Shown: positions 14,158 to 22,965 of the stretch, piece by piece
How the letters are laid out: each line of letters opens with the position of its first letter
Numbering within the stretch: the first letter of the stretch is position 1
NCBI GenBank assembly: GCA_023439185.1
Contig: JAEXOR010000051.1
Location: forward strand, 1-29,638
DNA: 29,638 nucleotides
DNA from: Bacillota bacterium
GTDB taxonomy: Bacteria > Bacillota > Desulfotomaculia > Desulfotomaculales > Desulfallaceae
Direction of reading: 5' to 3'
The notes under the pieces: model-generated
Seen by the model: only the letters and a program-made list of their open reading frames with translations
What the model was told of the DNA's origin: nothing
The model's database searches: none
Position numbers and translations under genes: made by a program

Positions 14158-16845
14158 TTAAGAAGCGGCTTCTATTTTTTCCACCCGCACGGCGCAGACC
14201 TTATACTCACCTGTTTTGGTGATGGGGTCCAATGCCGGGCTGGTTAGCACGTTGGTCGGTGTTTCAGTGTAGTGGAACGACATCCAGATTAAACCCGGCG
14301 GAACCTTGTCCGTAACCAGCACCCGCGTGGCGACATTTCCCCTGCGGGACGTCACCCGGGCCCGGTCGCCGGTTTTCAGGCCGAGACGGGCGGCGTCATC
14401 CGGATTGACCTCGGCGTTTTCTTCGAACCACAGGCTCTGTATGCCCGTGGAAAACGGGGTGGTAACATTGTAATGGTACAGAATACGGCCGGTGGACAGC
14501 AGGAGCGGGTAATCATTATCCGGCATCTCTGCGGGCGGCACATGTTCAATGGCCTGGAACAGCCCCTTGCCGCGCACAAAACACTGTCCGTGCAGGAACG
14601 GCGTGCCCGGGTGCTCGCAGGTCGGGCAAGGCCACTGCAGTCCTTTCGCCTCAAGTCTGTCATAGGTTATCCCCGCATAAGAGGGAGTAAGGGAGGCCAT
14701 TTCATTAAAGATATCTTCCGGGCTCTGGAGCGGCATGGGATGCCCCATTTTGGCGCACAACGCCAGGATGGCCTGCCAGTTGGCCAGTCCCGGCAGAGGT
14801 TCTATAGCCTTGCGGACCCGCTGTACGCGGCGTTCCGTATTGGTGAAGGTGCCGTCGGTTTCAGCAAAACTGGCGGCGGGCAGCACCACATCGGCATATT
14901 CGGCGGTCTCGGTCATAAACAATTCCTGCACCACCAGGAAGTCCAGTTTTTCCAAGCCGGAACGAATGTGATTGCTGTTGGGATCTGTCAGCACCGGATT
15001 TTCGCCAAGGATGTACATGGCTTTGATTGTGCCGGCATTGGCGCCGTCAAACATATCGGGAATCATTAACCCCACTTCGTCCGGCAGTGTTACACCCCAC
15101 GCTTTGGAAAACTTGTCATTAGCGGCGGCATCGTTGACCTTCTGGTAACCCGGTAATACGTTGGGCAGAGCGCCCATGTCGCATGCTCCCTGGACGTTGT
15201 TCTGACCGCGGATGGGGTTAACCCCGGTACCGGGCCGGCCCAGGTGACCGGTCAGCATCGCCAGGTTGGCGATACTCATGACATTGCTGGTGCCGCACAC
15301 ATGCTCCGTAATGCCCAGGGTATAAAAGATCATGGCCTTGTCGGTGGCGGCATATAACCGGGCCACTGTGTACAGATCTTCAACAGCTATGCCGGTAAGC
15401 CCGGACACATACTCGGGAGTATATTTTTCCACGGTGTCTACCAGGGCTGTAAAATTCTCCGTGCGCTCCTCAACATATTTGCGGTCGTAAAGATCTTCCT
15501 TGATAATAATGTGCATTAATCCGTTCAGCAGGGGGATATCGGTGCCCGGATTAATTTTCAGCCAATGGTCGGCCTCTTCGGCCAGTTCAATGCGCCGGGG
15601 GTCGACAACGATCAGCTTGGCGCCCCGCCGGGAGGCCTGCCTGATTTTATAGCCGATAACCGGGTGCGCTTCGGTGGTATTGGAACCAATCAGCAGGAAC
15701 AGTTCGGCTTCATTGGTTTCATTAATCGAGTTGGTCATCGCGCCGCTGCCGAATGAAGTGGCCAAACCGGCCACTGTGGGCGCGTGTCAGGTACGGGCAC
15801 AGTGGTCGACATTGTTTGTGCCCATCACCACCCTGACAAATTTTTGCAGTAAATAGTTTTCTTCATTGGTACATCTGGCCGAACTCAAGGCGGCAAAGGA
15901 ACCGGAACCGGATTGGGCTTTAATTTCACTCAGCCGCGCAGCTATAACGTCCAGGGCTTCGTCCCAGCCGGCGGGAACAAATTGGCCGTCTTTTTTAATC
16001 AACGGCGTGGTAAGGCGTTTTTCACTGGTTACATAATCCCAGCCAAACCGTCCCTTAACGCAAAGTGCCCTGCCGTTTACGGGGCTGTCCGGATTGGAGG
16101 TCACCCCGATCAGTTCACCGTCTTTGACGCACAGGTCGAAATTACACCCGGTGCCACAGAAGGGACAGGTTGTTCTCACTTTCTTGATATCCCACTGGCG
16201 CGCCTTGCCGCGCATCTGTTTTTCCGTTAAAGCGCCGGTGGGGCAGACGGAAACACAGTTGCCGCAAAAAACGCACTCCGAATCTAAAAAGGCACTATCG
16301 CCAAAGGGAGCCACCTTGATGTTGAAACCACGGTAGATAAAATCCAGGTTGTTTTTGCCGGTGATTTCAGCGCAGGCCCGCACACACTTACCGCACATGA
16401 TGCATTTGTTCGGGTCACGATAAATGAACGGGTTGCTGTCGTCCACCGGATAATCATGCTTTTCTCCGGTATAAGGGCTGGACTTAACGTTATATTCATA
16501 ACAATACTTAGCCAGCAAACAGTTGCCCATCTTTTCACAGGTCAGACAGTCAAGGGGGTGATTGGCAACTAAAAGCTCCAATATTGTACGCCTGGCTTCC
16601 ACTACCGCCGGCGAGGCGGAATGCACCACCATGCCCTGTCTGACAGCGGTCACACAGGACGGAGGGAGGTTCCTCATCCCTTCAATCTCCACCACGCATA
16701 AACGGCAAGCCCCAAGGTTGCTAAGGTCCGAATCCTGGCAGAGCCTGGGTATGTCTATGCCGGCCGTGGCAGCAGCTTCCAGGATGGTAGTCCCCCCTGG
16801 GACCTCAATCTCAATCCCGTCAATGGACAGTTTTACCGGTTGCAT
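14158..16845 (-). CDS. fdhA: Selenocysteine formate dehydrogenase catalytic subunit
   Basis: This gene looks like two ORFs because of a TGA at 15787-15789, but that codon falls in VDHCART-U-HAPTVAGL, exactly the active-site Sec position of formate dehydrogenases. Read through, it is 895 aa with Sec353, close to the Moorella-type FdhA. The N-terminal NuoG-like part has a 2Fe-2S site (C36, C47, C50, C64), a His-Cys3 cluster (H96, C100, C103, C109) and two 4Fe-4S motifs (C148-C158 and C191-C201). The catalytic domain starts with C227-x2-C230-x3-C234 and binds tungsten or molybdenum bis-MGD. It interconverts formate and CO2. No signal peptide is seen, so it is cytoplasmic. The ATG at 16845 follows GAGGAG; upstream in-frame starts are less likely. 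No NADH-binding partner gene adjoins it, though Bam Nuo-like subunits are nearby. Confidence 0.92.
15757..15789 (-). promoter_or_regulatory. fdhA UGA codon and SECIS-like hairpin
   Basis: On the minus strand, the UGA (15789-15787) is followed after 11 bases by AGTGGCC (15775-15769), a GGTTT loop (15768-15764) and GGCCACT (15763-15757): seven perfect pairs with a G-rich apical loop beginning GGU. This is a strong bacterial SECIS candidate, at close but workable distance from the UGA. Confidence 0.75.
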
Positions 16846-16863
16846 CTCATCACTCCTCTTTAC

Positions 16864-16888
16864 CATGGAAAACACACTGGTTTCCATG
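16864..16888 (-). promoter_or_regulatory. Inverted repeat in the fdhA leader
   Basis: CATGGAAA and TTTCCATG (16864-16871 and 16881-16888) form an 8-bp inverted repeat with a 9-base spacer, 19 bp upstream of the fdhA start codon. It could be an operator or an RNA hairpin limiting access to the ribosome site. The 177-bp gap 16846-17022 otherwise shows no clear sigma-54 box or terminator. Confidence 0.35.
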
Positions 16889-17022
16889 CTCCTCTCCGCC
16901 ATGCAAAATCATTTCTCTACTTAGTAATAAATCTTTGCCCGTTTGCCCGGCTGAGAGATTTAATTTTTTTATATATGTTCGTCCCGGGCGTTTATTTTCC
17001 TGCAAAATATTCTAAAATATTA

Positions 17023-18372
17023 TCACTTTGACCGGCTTTGAATAATTCGCTTGGCCGGTTTCCAGAGTTCCCCGGACTTGTCCACTACTACAGGGTCAAG
17101 GGTCAAAGAACCTTGTCTTACATTTTTGGCCAGCACGGGAATGGAGAGCAGCGCAGCGGAGATTAATGCGGGTATTTCCTCTCCGGCCCAGTCCGTCACC
17201 TGGACTTTAATGCCCAAACAATAAGGGTAGCTGCCGGAATCAATTAACGCCTGAAAGTTCAACACTCCGCCTACGGCAAACAAGGCCTCGTCCAGCAAGG
17301 ACATGCTTATAAAACCGCCCTCCGGTAAAGCGACCCTGCCTTTAAGACGGTCCTTTACCGGCGACATTCTCTTCAGTACGGTGCCGCAGGGACACGGTTC
17401 GGGAATAAACCGGGCCACGTCTCCGGTCCGGTAACGGATTAAAGGCATGCCCTGCCTGGTGAGGGTGGTGAAAACCACTTCACCTTCTTCTCCTTCGGGT
17501 AATACCTCGCCGGTAACGGGATGAACTATTTCAAAGAAAAGGTCGGCCTCTCTCATGTGGTATCCCGCCAGGGCTTCACACTCCAAACCGCCGCCCAGTC
17601 CCATTTCGGTCATGGCATAGTGGTTAAAAACCCGGCAATGCCACTTTTCGGTAATCCGGTTGACGATGGCCCGGGGAAGGTGGTCGGTATTGAGGATCAC
17701 ATTTTTTATATTCGTCCGATACATATTTTCACCGGGCGGTTCATAACAGGCCAGCGCCAGCACCTGAACCGGTATTCCCAGCAATGTGTCAATATTCTCT
17801 CTTTCCATTACTTCCAGGGTATATCCGGGATCTTTTACAATCCCGTGGGGTACGGGTATCAGTTCCATCCGCCGCACGCTTTCCGCAAACAAATCACCAA
17901 CGCTGCCCGCCCGCTCGCCGGGCAGCAGAATCAGCACTTTGTCACCCGGTTGAGCCATAACAGTCATACCGTGATGAAAGAAATCCTTGGTTAACTCCTG
18001 GTCGGCGGAGGTAAAAAAGATCCTTTTGGGTAAACCCGTGGTACCTGAACTCTCAAGGGTAACGACCCGGTTGATTTCGTCCTGTGAACAGCAGAGCAAG
18101 CGCAGCGGGTTATGTTTTATATCCTCTGCCGTGGTAAAAGGAAGTTGCCGCAGATCTTCCAAAGCCTTAATTTTATCCAGGGGAAATGGGCCAAGCACAT
18201 GCCGGTAAAAAGGGCTTTTTTCAAAAGCCAGGGCTATTGTTTCCCTCAGCTTCGCCAATTGGTACTCCTCGATCAGGGCACGGTTAAGTGGCCCTGCTTT
18301 GCCGGTTGAGTCCGATATTTTATTAAGGTTCCACTGTTCCAACGGTGTTTTCTTAAACAAATAACCGATCAC
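17023..18372 (-). CDS. PaaK/F390-synthetase-like AMP-forming ligase of the molybdenum-enzyme-associated block
   Basis: This 449-residue adenylate-forming enzyme has the P-loop ESSGTTGLPK at residues 107-116, a YAMTEMGLGGG segment for adenylate binding and RTGDVARF near the C-terminal hinge. It resembles phenylacetate-CoA ligases and coenzyme F390 synthetases. From memory, it fits the family annotated as DVU_1553-type AMP-dependent CoA ligase, found next to a molybdenum aldehyde oxidoreductase in Desulfovibrio. It begins with GTG and overlaps the upstream radical SAM stop codon by four bases. An extra Cys pair (CPCGTVL) lies in the second half. A benzoate-CoA ligase role is less likely because sequence and operon differ, but cannot be excluded. 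The true substrate may be a cofactor or peptide carboxylate. Confidence 0.7.
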   Translation of the reverse strand: MIGYLFKKTPLEQWNLNKISDSTGKAGPLNRALIEEYQLAKLRETIALAFEKSPFYRHVLGPFPLDKIKALEDLRQLPFTTAEDIKHNPLRLLCCSQDEINRVVTLESSGTTGLPKRIFFTSADQELTKDFFHHGMTVMAQPGDKVLILLPGERAGSVGDLFAESVRRMELIPVPHGIVKDPGYTLEVMERENIDTLLGIPVQVLALACYEPPGENMYRTNIKNVILNTDHLPRAIVNRITEKWHCRVFNHYAMTEMGLGGGLECEALAGYHMREADLFFEIVHPVTGEVLPEGEEGEVVFTTLTRQGMPLIRYRTGDVARFIPEPCPCGTVLKRMSPVKDRLKGRVALPEGGFISMSLLDEALFAVGGVLNFQALIDSGSYPYCLGIKVQVTDWAGEEIPALISAALLSIPVLAKNVRQGSLTLDPVVVDKSGELWKPAKRIIQSRSK

Positions 18373-19760
18373 ATCCTGTATATTGCTTTCCCCCGGTTAT
18401 CCGTAAGGTTATAAGCGCAAAACGGTATAATTCTTCCGTCGGGAGCCACGGTATGAATACAGCAATCCTTCAGCCGTTCCAGGTCGATATTCCACACATC
18501 CTGAAAGGCCATACCGGAGATGCACAGGGTATGAGTTCTGGCCCTTTTCAGGAACAGATCCAGGCTGTCCAGCTTGATCAGAGGTTCAATGCGGCTTTCA
18601 TTACAACCGCAGCCTTGTTCCTTAAGGGTTGTCAGGGGAGACGACCAGCGGTTAAAGACAAAGTCCCTTGCTCGCCTGGCCCCTTCCTCGGCCCGTTCCG
18701 GTACGCCGCAACAGCTTTTTTCCCCTGTCTGGCCGTGTATAGAGGTAGCCTTCAGTTCCCCGCCCGGCATAAGAATAAAATTACCGTGGAAAGAGCATAA
18801 AGCGTTTTCACAACCCGGCGGCCGAAACTGCTCCGCCTTAATTCGGCCATGGGTTTGTTTCTCTATTCCGGTCATAATTTCCGGCAGGGTAATGCGCATC
18901 CGGTCCGACGGAGGCTGGGGAAAACGGCCGAAATAGCTTACCGGCTGAAAGTGGACACCGCGTACCGCCGGCAGGTGCCCAAGCGCCAGGTCTATGATAG
19001 CGCCAAGATTATGATCGTTAACACCCGGTACCACCGTGGGCACCAGGACCACGCCAACCCCCAGTGCACCGCAAAGCCTGATCACTTCCAGCTTCTCTTT
19101 AAGAAAATCACCGCCCCTCATTTGACGGTGTATTTCCGGCTCCGTTCCATCGAATTGCAAAAAAACCGAAGCCAAACCGGCCTGTTGTAAAGATTCAAAA
19201 AAACCGGGTTCCCGGCTTAACCTCAGCCCATTGGTATTCAACTGGATAAATCCGAAGCCCATGGAACGGCCCATGGCCACTATTTCCGGCAAGTCGTCGC
19301 GCAGGGTGGGCTCCCCGCCGGAAAGCTGGATATTATACGGGCCGCCGGCATCCAGGAGCTTCCGATACCAGCTTCTAATGACGTCTTTTTCGGGATCGGC
19401 CGTACCGCCGCCCCCGGCATCGGCAAAACAAAAGGCACAGCTTAAATTGCAGCGGCCTGTAACCTCAATCACCGCCGTGCAGGTATGCTGGCGGTGATCG
19501 GGGCAAAGACCGCAGTCGTAGGGACAGCCCCTGTCGACCTGCGTAAAGGGTACTTTAATTGTACCCGGTATTTTGGGCCTGCTCCAGGACTGAAAAGTCG
19601 GTTCCCCCTGCCAGACCTTCGTCTTAATTGTGCCATGGTCCGGACAGGTTTTTTCAATAAACACATGCTCTCCCCACGCCACTCTTTGGGCCGGTATCTT
19701 TTTGAGGCATTCGGGACAGAGACTTTCCGTTTCAAACAGAATATAAGACTTTTCATTCAT
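18369..19760 (-). CDS. Radical SAM protein (TrsS-like) of the molybdenum-enzyme-associated block
   Basis: The 463-residue protein has a Cys-rich N-terminal extension (CPECLKK, CPDHG, then CPYDCGLCPDHRQHTC), the radical SAM motif CNLSCAFC, a GGEPTLR motif and further Cys clusters in the C-terminal third (CENALCSFHG, CGCNES, DCCIH). The layout matches the COG1964-type radical SAM group that includes archaeal tetraether synthase relatives. NCBI annotates a relative in the DVU_155x block as TrsS, as I recall. Its ATG overlaps the stop of the C_GCAxxG_C_C gene (TAATG), and its own stop overlaps the ligase start, so these three genes are tightly coupled. The substrate is unknown. Class is secure and subfamily fairly likely. 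Confidence 0.75.
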   Translation of the reverse strand: MNEKSYILFETESLCPECLKKIPAQRVAWGEHVFIEKTCPDHGTIKTKVWQGEPTFQSWSRPKIPGTIKVPFTQVDRGCPYDCGLCPDHRQHTCTAVIEVTGRCNLSCAFCFADAGGGGTADPEKDVIRSWYRKLLDAGGPYNIQLSGGEPTLRDDLPEIVAMGRSMGFGFIQLNTNGLRLSREPGFFESLQQAGLASVFLQFDGTEPEIHRQMRGGDFLKEKLEVIRLCGALGVGVVLVPTVVPGVNDHNLGAIIDLALGHLPAVRGVHFQPVSYFGRFPQPPSDRMRITLPEIMTGIEKQTHGRIKAEQFRPPGCENALCSFHGNFILMPGGELKATSIHGQTGEKSCCGVPERAEEGARRARDFVFNRWSSPLTTLKEQGCGCNESRIEPLIKLDSLDLFLKRARTHTLCISGMAFQDVWNIDLERLKDCCIHTVAPDGRIIPFCAYNLTDNRGKAIYRM

Positions 19761-20209
19761 TATTGTTCACCGGCAAGTTCGATTCCGTTTGCCAACAGTA
19801 TTTCTTTGACTTTGGTATAAGTGCCGGTAACAATATTGCTGCATTGTTTACCCGCGCTTTTATTGGCCAGTTCATCGCCAATAATATCCGCGCAATTAAT
19901 GCCGCCGTAGGTTTTGCCGGTTTCAGCCTCAAACCACTGCACCAGCTCTTCAACCATCAAAAGAAACCGATCATGCTCAGTTTCTTCCGGCGTCCCCCTG
20001 CCGGCGTACAGACCCAGCAGGCACACCCCGCCGGTTAGCGCGCCGCAGGTTTTCCCGGAAAAGCCCAGGCCGCCGCCCAGGCCGGTCATAGCTCTGACCA
20101 GGCCCGGGTTGCTTTGGCCCAGGTTTTCCAAACCCAGCATGATTATGATTTGACTGCAATTAAAGCCCTGCCGGTACAGTCCCAGCATGCGAAACAATTC
20201 ATCGTTCAT
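19760..20209 (-). CDS. C_GCAxxG_C_C family redox protein
   Basis: The 149-residue protein fits the C_GCAxxG_C_C family of putative redox-active proteins. It has FNCSQ (C18), a glycine-rich GLGGGLGFSGKTCGALTGGVCLLGLYAGRG segment in which C55 and C63 lie, and two more Cys in the last third (NCADIIGD and KQCSNIV). The family often sits beside reductases and dehydrogenases in anaerobes; no catalytic activity is established as far as I know. Here it is translationally coupled to the radical SAM gene. A TAAGGAG site about 12 bases before the ATG overlaps the end of the CxxC redox gene upstream. Confidence 0.8.
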   Translation of the reverse strand: MNDELFRMLGLYRQGFNCSQIIIMLGLENLGQSNPGLVRAMTGLGGGLGFSGKTCGALTGGVCLLGLYAGRGTPEETEHDRFLLMVEELVQWFEAETGKTYGGINCADIIGDELANKSAGKQCSNIVTGTYTKVKEILLANGIELAGEQ

Positions 20210-20230
20210 CCGAAAAATGCGCTCCTTATA

Positions 20231-20440
20231 CTATTTGTCTTCCAGGAGTTGTTCAACTTCCAGCATTTTGCCCAGCGCCAAATCTTCAGTGATTAAAACA
20301 ATACCGCACTTGGCGCATCTCAAAAGTTCAACCTGAAAGCTGCTGCCCAGATAGGAAACCGAAACTTTGCCCGGCTCTAATAGCATGCCGCATTTAACAC
20401 AAGCGAAAACATTTTCTGTCTTCGTATCTTGGCCGGCCAC
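20231..20440 (-). CDS. Small double-CxxC redox protein (DVU_1557-like)
   Basis: Two CxxC pairs (CVKCG and CAKCG, about 30 residues apart) suggest a rubredoxin- or zinc-ribbon-like metal site, followed by a LITEDLALGKMLEVEQLLEDK tail. As I recall, this matches the family named DVU_1557 redox protein, a regular member of the same gene block. The frame is open further upstream into the 83-aa gene, but that extension would overlap it. GTG at 20440, ten bases after AAGGA, gives a 69-aa protein starting 13 bp after the preceding stop; GTG at 20449 is an alternative. Confidence 0.65.
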   Translation of the reverse strand: MAGQDTKTENVFACVKCGMLLEPGKVSVSYLGSSFQVELLRCAKCGIVLITEDLALGKMLEVEQLLEDK

Positions 20441-20453
20441 ATTTTTCACATCC

Positions 20454-20705
20454 TTAGTTATTGCCTTCCACCACCATCCGGTGCGTATAAGCATTATGGA
20501 CGGCGAAACCATCTCCCTGCGGGGAGTACTCCACCCAGTAAGTAACGCTTACCGGCCGGTGACAGGCCAGAATATGACCGTTTGAGCGGTTAAGAAGTTT
20601 ATTGTTCGTTCTTTCAGCATAATCAATTACCTTCAGGATATCTTCCGGCAGGATGACCCGCTCATCCATTATCTTTTGCACTGCGGCGGAAATAATTAAT
20701 TGCAT
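20454..20705 (-). CDS. Small conserved-looking protein of unknown function, 83 aa
   Basis: The N-terminal half is helical (VQKIMDERVILPEDILKVIDYAERTNNKLLN) and the second half is a beta-rich segment ending in YWVEYSPQGDGFAVHNAYTHRM. I recall similar HNAYSHRM-type tails in small proteins near molybdenum enzymes, but I cannot name the family. One Cys lies in the ILACHRPVSVTYWVEY segment, with His nearby. The ribosome site (GGTG) is weak. It lies 43 bp after the molybdopterin oxidoreductase and just before the CxxC redox gene. Confidence 0.6.
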   Translation of the reverse strand: MQLIISAAVQKIMDERVILPEDILKVIDYAERTNNKLLNRSNGHILACHRPVSVTYWVEYSPQGDGFAVHNAYTHRMVVEGNN

Positions 20706-20748
20706 TGTTTCACCATTCCATCATGTACGTTGTTACGTCAGGACGCGG

Positions 20749-22806
20749 TTAAACAGCTTTCCTGATACTACACAGAGCGCCTTTATACTGGGGATAGCCC
20801 ATAATCGGCTCCCGGTTCTGGCAATCCGTCAGCCGGTTGCAGTTGGCGTCTCCCGGCCAGCCGTGCGGCACCAGCACCACGCCCTCCATGGTTCTGTCCG
20901 TGACATTGGCTTTCATCTTCACCCAGCCCCGGTCGGTTTCAATGATTACATCATCCATATGCTCCACACCATACTGCGCGGCAGTCTGCGGTCCAATGTC
21001 GGCCAGCGGGTAAGGTTCCTTCTCCTGCATGGCTTTAATATTGTGCAACTGGCTGCCGTTGAAATGCAAGGTTCTTGTTCCGGTGGACAGCACCAGCGGG
21101 TACGTTTTGCCAATTTCACTGTACAGCGGGCTCTGGGGACTCTGGGTGGGTTCCAGATAAGTCGGCAACGGGTCAAACCCCACATCCTTGAAGGCCTGGC
21201 TGTATATTTCAATTTTACCGGATGGCGTGAAGAAAGTCCATTCATCAACCTTGTAGGACTTATCTCCATAATAGACGCCGCCCCTGCTTTTGCAGAGGGT
21301 TTCATAATCAACTCCGCTGGGCTCGATCTCATGGGCCACCAGAGCTTCATCAGATTCCCACTGGAATTTATCCCCAACGCCGCACTTTTCAGCAAGCTCT
21401 TTGTAGAAGGACAGGATGGATTTACTCTCATAATAAGGCTCAATGGCCTTTTCCCTCAGCATAATGTAAGGCAGGCAGTGGCACACGTTGTAGTTATAGG
21501 CCAGGGACGCGTACTCCAACTGGCTGGCGGAGGGCAGAACATAATGAGCCTCCTGGGCGGTCTCAGTCATAAACATATCGTATACCACAAGCAGATCAAG
21601 CCGTCGGTAAGCTTCTTTAAGGGCATTGGAGTCAGGCATTGTAATCAGCGGATTGCCGCCGACAACAATGCAGGACCTCAGTTTATCGGGGACACTCTCG
21701 GGAACCATGTTTTGGACGGCATACGGACTCTTTCTGCCCCATAATTCATAAAAGAGGGGATACTCGTCCGCTCCCAGCGGTTTTTCATCGCAGGGCAGGT
21801 TGATATTGGCCAACTTCAGCCTGGGGCTGATAGTCCAGCCGCCGGGAACATTGATGTTGCCGGAAATAACCTGGAGGATGGCAATAGCTCGGTCCGTCTG
21901 GCTGCCGTTGGCGCACTGGTCCTGGGTGCAGGTGCCCTGGTAAATACCGGCACCTTTTACGGACGCGAAAACGCGGGCCAGTGTCCTGATATCATCGGCC
22001 TTCACACCGGTAATCTTTTCGGCCCATTCGGGAGTATATTGCTGCACATGGGGCACAAGCTGGTCAAAACCAAACGTCCATTTCTCCACAAACTCGGCGT
22101 CGTAAAGTTTTTCATTAATCATCACGTGAATCAGGGCGAGGGCCAAGGCGCCGTCGGTACCCGGCCGGATTGACAGATACATTTCAGCTTTATCGGCAAT
22201 GGGTATCTTTCTGGGATCAATAACAATCAGCCTGCTGGTCCCTTTTTTCAGATTTTCCTCGATGTCGAGAGACAGGGGATAATTCGAGGCAGCCGGATTA
22301 TGCCCCCATAAAATGTAAAGTGGAGAGTCCATTTCTTCCACCGGGTATTTCCCGAAGGTGATCTGCCTGCTGCGAATCCTCATCCGGTAGCAGATGCTTT
22401 CAACGGAGAAAAACTGCGGTGACCCAAGGGCGGCCCTGAACCTGTGCGTCAGGGAAACCATCTCCAGGCTCTCAACACCCAGGGAACCGCAGAAGAAAGA
22501 GTTTGCGGCAGGACCGTATTTTTCCTTAATTTCAAGCAATTTATCAGCAATCTCTGTAAGAGCCTGTTCCCAGCTAATTCTTTCCCAATTCCCATTTACT
22601 TTCTTCAACGGATATTTGAGGCGTTCGGGATGATATATTTGATCCATTAACGCCTCGCCTTTGGGGCAAATTTCTCCTTTATTAAGCGGGTGGGTTTTTT
22701 GTCCGCGAACCTGCACCACCTTGCCGTCTTCAACCGTCACTTCCAAACCGCAGCTTTGATAGCAAAGGGCACATGCCGTATAAAAAGTATTGTCAGCAGT
22801 AGCCAT
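20749..22806 (-). CDS. Molybdopterin (Mo/W bis-MGD) oxidoreductase, DMSO reductase family
   Basis: This 685-residue enzyme has an N-terminal 4Fe-4S site (C12-x2-C15-x3-C19 and C47), MGD-binding segments (VIDPRKIPIADKAEMYLSIRPGTDGALALALIH) and a C-terminal dinucleotide-binding part ending PLVLSTGTRT to VLVPHGWPGDANCN. At the metal-ligand region it reads ESICYR (C139), so a Cys rather than Sec ligand is possible. There is no Tat signal, so it is cytoplasmic and probably soluble. Relatives include acetylene hydratase, polysulfide/thiosulfate reductases and formate-dehydrogenase-like proteins; the substrate cannot be told from sequence. The ATG at 22806 is nine bases from AAAGGAGG. It leads the minus-strand operon behind a sigma-54-like promoter. 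Confidence 0.85.
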   Translation of the reverse strand: MATADNTFYTACALCYQSCGLEVTVEDGKVVQVRGQKTHPLNKGEICPKGEALMDQIYHPERLKYPLKKVNGNWERISWEQALTEIADKLLEIKEKYGPAANSFFCGSLGVESLEMVSLTHRFRAALGSPQFFSVESICYRMRIRSRQITFGKYPVEEMDSPLYILWGHNPAASNYPLSLDIEENLKKGTSRLIVIDPRKIPIADKAEMYLSIRPGTDGALALALIHVMINEKLYDAEFVEKWTFGFDQLVPHVQQYTPEWAEKITGVKADDIRTLARVFASVKGAGIYQGTCTQDQCANGSQTDRAIAILQVISGNINVPGGWTISPRLKLANINLPCDEKPLGADEYPLFYELWGRKSPYAVQNMVPESVPDKLRSCIVVGGNPLITMPDSNALKEAYRRLDLLVVYDMFMTETAQEAHYVLPSASQLEYASLAYNYNVCHCLPYIMLREKAIEPYYESKSILSFYKELAEKCGVGDKFQWESDEALVAHEIEPSGVDYETLCKSRGGVYYGDKSYKVDEWTFFTPSGKIEIYSQAFKDVGFDPLPTYLEPTQSPQSPLYSEIGKTYPLVLSTGTRTLHFNGSQLHNIKAMQEKEPYPLADIGPQTAAQYGVEHMDDVIIETDRGWVKMKANVTDRTMEGVVLVPHGWPGDANCNRLTDCQNREPIMGYPQYKGALCSIRKAV

Positions 22807-22949
22807 TGGATACAACCTCCTTTAACTTATTGGACTTTCAATTATCCTATCAGTTACGTACAAAATACCTCCTTAAATTAACAGCCTCCTTTCAAAAGGA
22901 TAAATTTATAAGAATCATCTCTTTTGCAATCAAGTATTTATTAATATTT

Positions 22950-22965
22950 TGCAATTATTATGCCA
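22950..22965 (-). promoter_or_regulatory. Sigma-54-type promoter of the minus-strand molybdopterin operon
   Basis: On the minus strand the sequence is TGGCAT (22965-22960), N5, TTGCA (22954-22950): five of six in the -24 element, a full -12 element and correct spacing. The -24 element is identical to that of the bam promoter. The predicted start is near 22938, giving about a 130-nt leader. Confidence 0.6.

Noticed and set aside
14473..15069. A 198-residue plus-strand frame over the formate dehydrogenase gene
   Set aside because: No ribosome site or known domain; antisense shadow of fdhA.
15775..15790. Formate dehydrogenase as a pseudogene broken by a stop
   Set aside because: The stop is TGA at the conserved Sec position and is followed by a SECIS-like hairpin; the frame continues with FdhA motifs.
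17023..18372. Benzoate-CoA ligase (bamY-like)
   Set aside because: The protein resembles PaaK/F390-synthetase-type enzymes and is coupled to a radical SAM gene rather than to the bam row.
20653..21744. A 363-residue open frame on the plus strand
   Set aside because: It lies antisense to the clear molybdopterin oxidoreductase, has no recognisable motif and an odd composition. It is a shadow frame of a codon-biased gene.
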